Origin: Lachancea mirantina
Lineage: Eukaryota > Ascomycota > Saccharomycetes > Saccharomycetales > Saccharomycetaceae
Length of the DNA stretch: 64,000 nt
Assembly (NCBI GenBank): GCA_900074745.1
Contig: LT598468.1
Location: 1,302,001 to 1,366,000, forward strand
Direction of reading: 5' to 3'
Below the pieces are notes generated by a model. The model made no database searches. It saw nothing but the letters and a program-made list of their open reading frames with translations, and was not told the DNA's origin. The translations under genes and the position numbers were made by a program. This document shows, piece by piece, positions 56,204-64,000 of this stretch; position 1 is the stretch's first letter, and every line of letters starts with the position of its first letter.

Positions 56204-58408
56204 TCAAGCTTTATGTTCGACGTCGTCGACGAACTTTCTATACTTTCTTTGGGTTTCAGCCATGTCCAAGAAAATCTTGTACTTGGCATCGAGCAAGACT
56301 CTGTCTGCATGATCAGGCGCGCATGGCTGGACAACTTTACCGCCGCCGGTCATGTTGTACATGACGTTCCACATGGTGTCTCCGTTATCGGAGGCGCGAC
56401 CCTGCATACGATCCTCCATGTCCTTCTTCCACTTGGAGCTCACCTTGAAGTTCAAACCACTGGACTCCTTTTCACTGTTCTCAGCAGTATCGTCGTCGTC
56501 TGACGTACCATCTTCCTCATGAATTGTTGGATTTTCATCTTGAGTGGGGAATGGGTAGCCAACCGTAGACGCAATTTGTGAAGTGCTGGCGGTAGCATGT
56601 GGGGCTGTGTATGGAGATGGCAAGTCGCCACCGCCAAATTTACCAAATTTAGCCAACGAGGACTTTTTCTCCTGGCCATGCTCCTCGAGCGTACCTGCAA
56701 TCGAAGACTTTCTCCTGATGGCCAGTTCTGATTTTGTACCACTCATGTCAAAACCCTCGCTGGCAACAGCGCCTAACAAAGCAGCTCCAAATACAACCGC
56801 TGCGTCGATGTATCTTGGAATCACAATTGGCAAGCCTGTGCAGTCAGCAAGAAGTCTCATCAACAATCCGTTACGACATTGTCCACCCGACATGAAGATC
56901 GCAGGGATGCGGTGACCAGACTTGGTCATTTGGTCAACAATCTGTCTCGTTTGCTGAGCGATGAACTCACAGGCTCCCAAGTACATGAGCGCCAAATCGT
57001 CGATGGAGTTGTCCATAGACTGGCCGATAATCGCTGCCCTCATCGATGGGTCAGCAATGGGCGAACGGTTTCCGTGGTAGTCACCGTAGAAAAACAAATG
57101 TTTCGCCAGATGTACAACGGAGCGTGCGGCGCGTTGCTGTGCTAGCGATTCTAGTCTCGAGTTCAAGTAATCGAACTTTGATACGCTCGCTGCGTCCGCC
57201 AATTGTGAGAGCTCTGTGTATGCTGGGTGAGTCGTGAGCACATGCGCAAGCAAAGCACCTGTGCAACTTTGGCCACCTTCGGCACACCAGTAGTTAGATG
57301 CTAGAACATCCCTGTAAGGACCCCATACACCGTCTACGAAGATTGGATCACGAGACATGGCGATATGGCATGTAGAGGTACCAGCAACAGCGGCTAGTCT
57401 TCCGGTGGCACGATTGATACCGACTTTCTCCTCATCAGTCTTAACCAATGCAGGAATGGCAACATCGGTGCGAGCGGCTACGGTACCGACCCAACCGGCG
57501 TAGGCGTCAATGACACCAGACCCTACCACACAGTGAGTACTGAGACCAAGTTCTTCAGCGATTTCAGGGTCAAGGGCACCAACAAATTCACCGGCACTCA
57601 AAAAATTTTTGCTACCGCTATCAGAATTCTTAACAGAGTTTCCCAAACGACGGAAGTCGTCCTCGCAGAGCTCCTCGAGGCCAATAGTGGTCAAAAACTC
57701 GCGCGACCAACCCTGTTTGGAGCCCTCCACACCAACTGGAAGTAGGCCTTGCTTGCAAGCAGTAGAACAGAAACTACGAGTTTCTCTGCCGGAGGCCTTG
57801 AACGTGAGGTAATCGGCAAGATCAAAGAACTTGCATTGGCTGAATTTGTTGTTGGGCAGGTTGTTCTTGAGCCATTTCATCTTGGGGATTTCCATCTCGA
57901 CGGACATCTGGCCGCCCACATACTTGAGACACTTGTCTTTAGTCGCGTTGATCTCGGCGGTTTCTTCCATTGCACGGTGATCCATCCACAGGATGATGTT
58001 CTGGTCTGTGTTGGAGAAATCGGGTCCCACTGCAACCTCTTTGTTAGTTCCCTCTTCAACCACTACAAGCGAACAAGTGGCGTCGAATCCGATACCGTGA
58101 ATCTTTTCGGTAGGAACGCCAGAGTCCCTGACCACCGTCTTCACACAGTGACTGACCGCTTGCCAGATTTCCTGAGAAGACTGTGTGATGAAATTGGGAC
58201 GTAGTTGTTCACGCTGGATAGGTCTTTCCGCAAGCGACAGAATGTTACCCAGGCTGTCGATGATACAAGCCCTTGCAGACCCGGTCCCAACGTCGACACC
58301 GATGTAATAGAGAACTTTCTGGTCCAGATTCAACCCTGACATCGATTTGGAAAGCATTCTCTGCTGCGAAATCGAGATCGACGATCTTGAAGCTCTAGAA
58401 CCTATCAT
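56204..58408 (-). CDS. FGGY-family carbohydrate kinase (D-ribulokinase, YDR109C orthologue)
   Basis: FGGY kinase of about 734 aa (S. cerevisiae Ydr109c 715 aa), which phosphorylates D-ribulose, a metabolite-repair reaction in yeast and humans (FGGY protein). The N-terminal phosphate-binding motif 'YYIGVDVGTGSARA' begins near residue 36; 'GFDATCSLVVV', 'ILWMDHRA', 'GSGVIDAYAGWVG', 'AVAGTSTCHIAMS' and 'FMSGGQCRNGLL' follow. An acidic disordered segment near 625-665 interrupts the C-terminus before a conserved helix 'KYKIFLDMAETQRKYRKF'. The frame is open from a TTG at 58507; ATG at 58408 is used, but ATGs at 58360 and 58345 are also possible. Position matches YDR109C beside TRS85 and ARP6-track genes. 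Confidence 0.93.
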   Translation of the reverse strand: MIGSRASRSSISISQQRMLSKSMSGLNLDQKVLYYIGVDVGTGSARACIIDSLGNILSLAERPIQREQLRPNFITQSSQEIWQAVSHCVKTVVRDSGVPTEKIHGIGFDATCSLVVVEEGTNKEVAVGPDFSNTDQNIILWMDHRAMEETAEINATKDKCLKYVGGQMSVEMEIPKMKWLKNNLPNNKFSQCKFFDLADYLTFKASGRETRSFCSTACKQGLLPVGVEGSKQGWSREFLTTIGLEELCEDDFRRLGNSVKNSDSGSKNFLSAGEFVGALDPEIAEELGLSTHCVVGSGVIDAYAGWVGTVAARTDVAIPALVKTDEEKVGINRATGRLAAVAGTSTCHIAMSRDPIFVDGVWGPYRDVLASNYWCAEGGQSCTGALLAHVLTTHPAYTELSQLADAASVSKFDYLNSRLESLAQQRAARSVVHLAKHLFFYGDYHGNRSPIADPSMRAAIIGQSMDNSIDDLALMYLGACEFIAQQTRQIVDQMTKSGHRIPAIFMSGGQCRNGLLMRLLADCTGLPIVIPRYIDAAVVFGAALLGAVASEGFDMSGTKSELAIRRKSSIAGTLEEHGQEKKSSLAKFGKFGGGDLPSPYTAPHATASTSQIASTVGYPFPTQDENPTIHEEDGTSDDDDTAENSEKESSGLNFKVSSKWKKDMEDRMQGRASDNGDTMWNVMYNMTGGGKVVQPCAPDHADRVLLDAKYKIFLDMAETQRKYRKFVDDVEHKA

Positions 58409-58730
58409 TTGGGGTGGCGGAAATGTACTGCTTCTGTGTAACTTGGAGTGTTCAACTAATAAATGCGGGGTTGCTGATTTTGGAGTGTAGATGACCTTTA
58501 ACTTCAAACCAAAACTTCTGATTTTAGAGTGGTTTCGCTCGTCCTTTGTACTATCTATATTTAGTCCTTACAGGTAGTCAAAGTTGCCGCCACTTACATG
58601 CTCCCTTTCCTTCACACCCCTTATATACGACTGTCATATCGCCATTGCAATACATTACGAGGATCGTCACATTACGTTATTTTTGCAAAAACGTGGATCG
58701 CTATATACGTAAACAACTGCAGAGTACAGT

Positions 58731-58736
58731 CACGTG
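58731..58736. promoter_or_regulatory. CACGTG box upstream of ribulokinase gene
   Basis: Core of GTCACGTGAT, the flanks preferred by Cbf1. About 325 bp upstream of the kinase ATG. Confidence 0.4.
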
Positions 58737-59053
58737 ATTTAAGACGCTGTCTCGCCAGTCTTCCCCGTAAACTGCGGCGTACCGTATTTCAAGTGCACTC
58801 TGTACAATAAAAGTCGTGGCAATTGGCCTTACAAGTTTCTTCTTCGTTTGCAATAGCAGGTGGTTTGCTCGAACGAGGCGGATATCGATGTATCATTACA
58901 TACGTATCTTTCAGCGAACTCAAAGTCCGAATCTCCCCCATCAAAGAGCCGCTACCGAAATACAAGTTTTCAAGCGCCCTGAACGGAGCTCAGTATGTGT
59001 ACACGCATGTCCTCAACGGGAGACGGCACCCGTAGTTCTTCCTGATCACAAGT

Positions 59054-59059
59054 CACGTG
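59054..59059. promoter_or_regulatory. Second CACGTG box upstream of ribulokinase gene
   Basis: Core of GTCACGTG, only 14 bp from a CRE palindrome, about 650 bp upstream of the kinase ATG and 350 bp beyond the ARP6 stop. Confidence 0.35.
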
Positions 59060-59073
59060 TGAGCTTTCTATGA

Positions 59074-59081
59074 TGACGTCA
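59074..59081. promoter_or_regulatory. CRE palindrome (TGACGTCA)
   Basis: Perfect ATF/CREB site; in yeast such sites bind Sko1 or Aca1/Cst6. Being distant from the kinase start, its target is uncertain. Confidence 0.4.
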
Positions 59082-59406
59082 TTATTGATATCTTTTCGAA
59101 GTGAAATCGGCTTATGTAATGCTATATCATCGCGTACGCAAGTAGAGCCCTAGGGCTTTGCGCTCTCGACCCGGCAGCGTCACTCTCCCTCCCCCACGTC
59201 ATCTCACTGTCAGCGACGTTTACTGATATGAACGCAGATCTTGTCTGATACGGTGCGATATGTTGGTTGACTAGGCGTCATTAGTAGCTTAATGAACCTC
59301 GGTTTCGCTCAGATTCTGGGCCCGCAGTTTAGAGCCACGTAGACTGCCAGTACATTCCCGAGAAACCCGACACCTTCACAAATGCATAACGTTTTCGTAA
59401 AAAAAA

Positions 59407-60660
59407 TCACATCCATTTCATGTACCCAAACCGGTTCCTGGTGCACCAATCTGCACCATGCTCGTTGTATTCTTCTCTTGTAAATCTTGCCCTTACGTAA
59501 GCGTCGGTATTTGCAAACTGACACATCGACTCCCAGCCGTAAAGCGCTTTGTCTCCAGAGGGTACCATCCCGCGACAGGACCAGTCTGTCGGACATTGTC
59601 GCTGAAGCTCCGTCAAAAGCCGCTCTGGAAAATTAGGGATGTTGAAATTTCCCCCAATCAGTGCAATGTTTCCAACCATCAGCGGTCTTATTGTCTCCGG
59701 TACCATCGATATGCTTTCCAGTATAGTTTCTATGAGTCCCGGGTTCGTGAGCGAAGCGACCTCTGGGTGAAAAAAGGTTTCCGGAACGGAAAACAGTTCG
59801 TCTTGCAACGTAATGGTCTGCGAGTTCTCGGGCAGTTCTTGGCCCCTCTTTCTGAGGTATCCTTGGAAACTCGTGTGGAAATCCGGTAACACGTATTCTT
59901 TGCTGGTACGTAGCCGGTTCTGGAAGCTGTCGAAATATGACACGGGGCTCACGAAAATGCAATGTTGCTTGATGTTGTTAACCAGTAACGTTTCGTCCAT
60001 CACGTTGTAGTGTCGAAATGACAACGTTTCTTTGAGCAGTCCGTTCAGAAATCGGCCTCCGATATCAAGACGCTTTACAGCCTTGTAGTACGGTATGCCT
60101 TTAATTATTGGTACGATCCAGGTGCAATTGAAGCCTGAGTCGACCACTAATTGAAAATCGTTATATTCGCTTGCAGGCGCCAACTCCGTTTCGGGGAAAT
60201 CCTCTTTAGCGGAGAAATACGACATTTCGTCGCTCTGGTGATTGAAAGGCACAAAAGCCGCAGTGGGCGCTTTGAACAAACTGCCAAATTCGTACTCTTC
60301 AAAAACGACCTGATCCATGTTTTTACTCAGTTCTGGAATCGTCATGCAAGTCTCAGTCGCTATCAGGTGTTTGTCCTTCGTTTTGCCAAGCTGCCATCCA
60401 CCGAATTCATCTGGATTGAAAAAACAATAATCCCAGATATGATGCTCTAGCTCCCAAGAAGTGAGTTGACCCAGCTCATGCGGCCGCCGTATAGTGACTG
60501 ATGATATATCTTTAAGAGACCGAACCTGATTTGACAAGTGGTAATTGCCGTATTTGTCTTTGGTCAGGCAATTGAGAGCTCGATACGGCTCTTTTTGACC
60601 CCGGAGCCCGAATTTGATTTCAAACGAACCATTATCTAGGATAATTGTTTCTTCGCTCAT
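59407..60660 (-). CDS. ARP6: Arp6, actin-related subunit of the SWR1 chromatin remodeller
   Basis: Nuclear actin-related protein, 417 aa (S. cerevisiae 438), part of SWR1, which deposits H2A.Z. The N-terminus 'IILDNGSFEIKFGLRG' is the actin phosphate-1 loop in its ARP6 form. 'QLVVDSGFNCTWIVPIIKG' is phosphate loop 2, 'KRLDIGGRFLNGLLKETLSFRHYNVMDE' is an Arp6 hallmark, and 'NIALIGGNFNIPNFPERLLTEL' is the adenosine-binding region. The protein ends 'RNRFGYMKWM'. ATG at 60660. It is divergent from SMC4, as YLR085C and YLR086W are. Confidence 0.96.
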   Translation of the reverse strand: MSEETIILDNGSFEIKFGLRGQKEPYRALNCLTKDKYGNYHLSNQVRSLKDISSVTIRRPHELGQLTSWELEHHIWDYCFFNPDEFGGWQLGKTKDKHLIATETCMTIPELSKNMDQVVFEEYEFGSLFKAPTAAFVPFNHQSDEMSYFSAKEDFPETELAPASEYNDFQLVVDSGFNCTWIVPIIKGIPYYKAVKRLDIGGRFLNGLLKETLSFRHYNVMDETLLVNNIKQHCIFVSPVSYFDSFQNRLRTSKEYVLPDFHTSFQGYLRKRGQELPENSQTITLQDELFSVPETFFHPEVASLTNPGLIETILESISMVPETIRPLMVGNIALIGGNFNIPNFPERLLTELQRQCPTDWSCRGMVPSGDKALYGWESMCQFANTDAYVRARFTREEYNEHGADWCTRNRFGYMKWM

Positions 60661-61133
60661 TTATCTCGAATTTTCTATTAGAATTTCATCAAAATAAGAT
60701 CCCAGAACACCAGGGGAGAAGAACCTATTGTATGGAACTGACGCTTAAGCTTGGCGACAAAGTTGAAATGACTCAGAGATGCAAAACTGGTGACGGCGAC
60801 AAGGAAGCTGCACAGAAAGCTCTTATTAGTAATATTACAGATGAGATAACGCCGTCGAGGAATGTAGCACCGCGGTTTCCCAGGTTTCCAAAGTTTTTGG
60901 TCTCTCGTATCTGAGCAATTAACTAAAATTTGTTAGAGTCTCCAGTTGATCCATCTTTTAAATGAACTGGTAAGTGTTGATGATCGTAGCTAGCGACCAT
61001 AACAAAAGATCAAAACTGATCCAGGTTTATGAGACATCGATGCCTTTAGATGCAGAACATTTGAAGCGAGTGACAAGACTAGAAGGCCTTCATACGGCTA
61101 ATAGTCTCTACAGACATAAAATTTTGCTTTAGG
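60661..61133. other. ARP6-SMC4 divergent promoter
   Basis: 473 bp shared upstream region. A 60-codon ATG frame near 60732-60914 is hydrophilic with a basic end and no family match; treated as chance. Confidence 0.5.
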
Positions 61134-64000
61134 ATGTCAGAAAGTCCACTTTCCAAAAAGCAAAAACAGCTACCGATCGAGGATTTCGAATTATCTAAAA
61201 GTGAAGACTTTCCCGATATTACGGGAATATCGCGCTCCAGAACGCCACGGAAGCTGTTTTCGGGCTCATCCGACAAACCTCAAGCATACTCGCAACAATG
61301 GGTTTCATCTTCGTCCGGCGTTCCCAATCTAAAACCTTTGAACGACGAAGGGAACACGAGAGGACGCGTTTATTCGCAATCACCTCCGCGGTCACCCACT
61401 CGGTCGCCCACGCGAAGGTTACAATTGATTCAGCTCTCTCCATCGAAAAAGTCTCGACTAGAAAAGTTGCGTATTCACGAAGCGGAGAGAAATGGCGCAT
61501 CTTTCGAAAGATTATGCATAAATCGTCTAGTTTTGCATAATTTTAAATCCTACGCCGGTACACAGGTGGTTGGGCCATTTCACAGCTCATTTTCCGCCGT
61601 AGTGGGGCCTAATGGATCGGGTAAGTCTAACGTGATCGACTCTATGTTGTTTGTGTTTGGATTCCGAGCCAACAAAATGCGCCAAGGAAATTTGTCAAGT
61701 CTCATCCACAAGTCAGAAGCTCATAGAGATCTCGAAAGTTGCTCCGTTGATATCTATTTTGACCACGTTATTGACAACCCTGATCATACCACTAGCATTA
61801 ATGATGATAAGCCACCGTTGGTCATCACGCGGCGAGCTTTCAAAAACAATACCTCAAAATACTACATCAATGGCAAAGATAGCAATTACAAACAAGTTAC
61901 GCAGCTTTTGCGAGATAAAGGTGTGGATTTGGATCACAAGAGGTTCTTAATTCTGCAAGGAGAAGTCGAAAGCATTGCGCAAATGAAACCCAAGGCCGAA
62001 AGGGAGAGTGAAGACGGCCTTTTAGAGTACCTTGAAGATATAATAGGGACGGCAAAGTATAAAGCCCAGATTGAAGACTCCCTATTGCAAATAGACTCGC
62101 TAAACGAGGTTTGCCGAGAAAAGGAGAACCGCTTTCAGCTTGTGGAGCGCGAAAAAGATTCTTTAGAAGACGGCAAAAACGAGGCCCTAGAATATCTCGA
62201 CAAAGAAAAGACTCACACTTTGTTAAACTCGAAACTGTTTCAATACAAAATCTGGGAAATTAATAATAAGTTGTTTAACTACGCTGAGAAAACTGAAGCC
62301 TTGAAGCAAACGCTTTCGGCTGAAATCGAGGAGCATGCAAAACACCAACGGCAGGTTAAGGAGGCTGAAACACGCTGCGCTATTTTGAAAGACAAGAAAC
62401 TGCAAAACCAAAAGCATCAAAAAGAACTATCTCAAACCAAACGTGATAAAGAGAGGGAGAAAATCTCGCTTGAGGCAAAGTTAAGGAATTTTGCTAACAA
62501 AAAAGCGAAAGCTGAAAAGTCTTCGGGCCCAGCACAAGCAGGTATTGCCGATACTAGGAGAAAAATCGAAGATTTGGAGTTGTCACAGCAAGGTTGTGAG
62601 AAAGAAATAGCTGAACTAAATGCTTCTCTTGTAGTTGAAAAGAAAAAATTGACTGAAATAAAACTCGGCTTGAAGGACAAGACAAGTGACTTTGCGGAGC
62701 AAATTACAAAGCTTGAAGCCGAGCTAGAGCCTTGGAAATTGAAACTTCAAGAGAAAAAGACTCAGATTCAACTCGCTAAAAATGCTTTGGTAGTTTACGA
62801 AGAATCGAAAAAGAAAGCCGCCGCTGATGTTGAGAGACTACGTCAAACGCAGAAATTCTCTACTGACAAACTGAGTGAGCATTTGCAGGGAATCTCGTCT
62901 TTGGAAAGTGAGCAGCTATCCTTACAAAAAAAGATCGCAAGTGGTCAAACAGCCCTCGACGGTGCTGGTGAGAGAATGCATGAAATGAAAGCGATATTGA
63001 CTTCTCATAGACAAAGGTTCAATGAGGCGAAATCGTCCTTGAATAATTTCCAAAATAAAAATAAGGTGCTTACCGCCTTAATGAGATTGCACAAATCTGG
63101 CCGAATAGAAGGTTTCCACGGCCGGTTAGGTGATCTCGGTACGATTGACGATGCCTATGACGTTGCAATTTCAACGGCCTGTCCTCGTTTAGACGATATA
63201 GTGGTGGATACCGTTGAGTGCGGACAGCAGTGCATAGAGCATTTGCGGAAGAATAGGCTAGGATACGCTCGCTTTATCTTGCTAGACAAGCTGAGAAATT
63301 TCGATATGAGAAAACCAGACACACCTGAGGATGTTCCTCGAATCTTTGACCTCGTTAAGTCAAAAGATTTGAAGTTTCTTCCTGCGTTTTATAGCGTTCT
63401 TAGGGACACTTTGGTAGCGAACGATTTGAAGCAAGCTAACCGGGTAGCCTATGGAAAACGAAGGTATAGAGTGGTCACACTAGATGGGAAACTCATAGAC
63501 ATATCAGGTGCAATGAGTGGTGGTGGAACGTTTAAGGCGAGTGGTTTAATGAAATCAAAACACCAAGGCAACGAGTTTCTTGTAAGTCCTGAGGAAGTGC
63601 AAAAGTTGGAAACAGACCTTGTGGAAAGAGAGAAGAATTTCAAAATAGCCTCGGAGACATTTAGAGAAATGGGAGAAGCCATGCAAGACCTCAAAGAAAG
63701 GGTACCAAATATTGAATTGGAAATATCTAAGAAGAAAATGGAAGCTGAAACTTTAGAAAGCGACATCAAAAGTGCCGACCACAGATTGGCAAAACTTCTG
63801 TTGACTGAAGAGAAAGAACTTCATGGCTCTTCAGTGAAAGAATTGCAGGATGAGAAGGATAAAATCGATAAATTGAACGGTTTGTGTCGGGAAATTGAAG
63901 AACAGATGTTGTCAAAATCCGAAATGAAGGCGTCCTTACAAGATCGCATAATGGAAATAGGAGGTTCGAAATTACAAATGCAGAACTCCTTAGTGGACTC
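61134..64000 (+). CDS. SMC4: Smc4, condensin ATPase subunit (5' part, cut by window end)
   Basis: The first 955 or so codons of the condensin SMC subunit that pairs with Smc2 for mitotic chromosome compaction; S. cerevisiae Smc4 is 1418 aa, so about one third is missing beyond 64000. A disordered N-terminus with Ser-Pro sites ('SQSPPRSPTRSPTR', likely CDK targets by analogy) precedes the head. Walker A GPNGSGKS lies near residues 158-165. 'VVGPFHSSFSAVVG' and 'KRFLILQGEVESIAQMKPKAE' match Smc4. Coiled coil covers about 300-640; the hinge is about 655-800 and includes 'GRLGDLGTIDDAYDVAI' and the glycine-rich 'GAMSGGG'; coiled coil then resumes. ATG at 61134. No frame break up to the window edge. 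Confidence 0.97.
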   Translation, partial: MSESPLSKKQKQLPIEDFELSKSEDFPDITGISRSRTPRKLFSGSSDKPQAYSQQWVSSSSGVPNLKPLNDEGNTRGRVYSQSPPRSPTRSPTRRLQLIQLSPSKKSRLEKLRIHEAERNGASFERLCINRLVLHNFKSYAGTQVVGPFHSSFSAVVGPNGSGKSNVIDSMLFVFGFRANKMRQGNLSSLIHKSEAHRDLESCSVDIYFDHVIDNPDHTTSINDDKPPLVITRRAFKNNTSKYYINGKDSNYKQVTQLLRDKGVDLDHKRFLILQGEVESIAQMKPKAERESEDGLLEYLEDIIGTAKYKAQIEDSLLQIDSLNEVCREKENRFQLVEREKDSLEDGKNEALEYLDKEKTHTLLNSKLFQYKIWEINNKLFNYAEKTEALKQTLSAEIEEHAKHQRQVKEAETRCAILKDKKLQNQKHQKELSQTKRDKEREKISLEAKLRNFANKKAKAEKSSGPAQAGIADTRRKIEDLELSQQGCEKEIAELNASLVVEKKKLTEIKLGLKDKTSDFAEQITKLEAELEPWKLKLQEKKTQIQLAKNALVVYEESKKKAAADVERLRQTQKFSTDKLSEHLQGISSLESEQLSLQKKIASGQTALDGAGERMHEMKAILTSHRQRFNEAKSSLNNFQNKNKVLTALMRLHKSGRIEGFHGRLGDLGTIDDAYDVAISTACPRLDDIVVDTVECGQQCIEHLRKNRLGYARFILLDKLRNFDMRKPDTPEDVPRIFDLVKSKDLKFLPAFYSVLRDTLVANDLKQANRVAYGKRRYRVVTLDGKLIDISGAMSGGGTFKASGLMKSKHQGNEFLVSPEEVQKLETDLVEREKNFKIASETFREMGEAMQDLKERVPNIELEISKKKMEAETLESDIKSADHRLAKLLLTEEKELHGSSVKELQDEKDKIDKLNGLCREIEEQMLSKSEMKASLQDRIMEIGGSKLQMQNSLVD

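Larger units (their letters stand above)
58409..59406. other. Ribulokinase-gene upstream region / ARP6 3' region, 1.0 kb
   Basis: Contains two CACGTG boxes and one perfect CRE (listed). On the plus strand a frame of 70 codons (58823-59035) starts at TTG and reads like ordinary protein sequence, but has no recognised family and no ATG. No tRNA found. Confidence 0.45.

Noticed and set aside
60732-60914. 60-codon ATG frame between ARP6 and SMC4
   Set aside because: Sits in a compact divergent promoter, no recognisable family.

Overview
This is a yeast nuclear chromosome segment (Saccharomycotina, Saccharomycetaceae). Genes are compact and almost intronless, proteins are close to Saccharomyces cerevisiae ones along their whole length, CTG is read as leucine (for example in the 14-3-3 gene), and the two tRNA genes are of the S. 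cerevisiae type. Gene order is the strongest clue. Genes that in S. cerevisiae lie on two ohnologous tracks (MSH6 to YDR109C on chromosome IV; ADK2 to SLO1 on chromosome V, then EMP70 to SMC4 on XII) are interleaved here as single copies. That points to a species that did not undergo the whole-genome duplication, such as Lachancea, Torulaspora or a related genus. The exact genus is not decided by what I can read.

Layout. 1-13974: 5' end of MSH6 (-), ADK2 (+), RAD3 (+), BRR2 (-), RAD24 (+), GRX3/4 (-). 13975-20357: a 1.3-kb gap, ECM32 (+), tRNA-Gln(CTG) (-), 14-3-3 BMH (+). 20358-34144: TVP15 (+), then SPO71 (+), STE5 (-), PDA1 (-) and ARX1 (+). These last four form a block of about 11.5 kb that is inverted relative to both S. 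cerevisiae tracks. 34145-41092: an HSP30-type opsin-like gene (-), the meiotic recombinase DMC1 (+, one intron), TMS1 (-), ISC10 (-), SLO1 (-), tRNA-Ile(AAT) (-). 41093-50130: EMP70/TMN nonaspanin (-), TRS85 (+), RAX2 (-). 50131-53198: a 3-kb gene-free stretch. 53199-64000: a GCR1_C-domain protein with no obvious S. cerevisiae counterpart at this position (-), an FGGY ribulokinase (-), ARP6 (-), and the 5' part of SMC4 (+), cut by the window edge.

The genes are mostly housekeeping: DNA repair and checkpoint (MSH6, RAD3, RAD24), splicing (BRR2), ribosome export (ARX1), chromatin (ARP6, SMC4), membrane traffic (EMP70, TRS85, TVP15, SLO1), mating (STE5) and meiosis/sporulation (DMC1, SPO71, ISC10). 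Readable regulatory sites fit these roles: two MCB boxes before MSH6, a Ume6 URS1 core and an MCB before DMC1, a pheromone response element before STE5, and heat/stress-type elements before HSP30.

I see no mobile element, CRISPR array or horizontally acquired cluster, and no strong candidate for an undescribed system. The items most worth a second look are the GCR1_C gene with its neighbouring gene desert (clustered CACGTG octamers and a TATTACG motif cluster), the inversion with HSP30 at one breakpoint, and the DMC1 5' end. All start codons were chosen at the first plausible ATG; several open frames extend upstream only through non-ATG codons.
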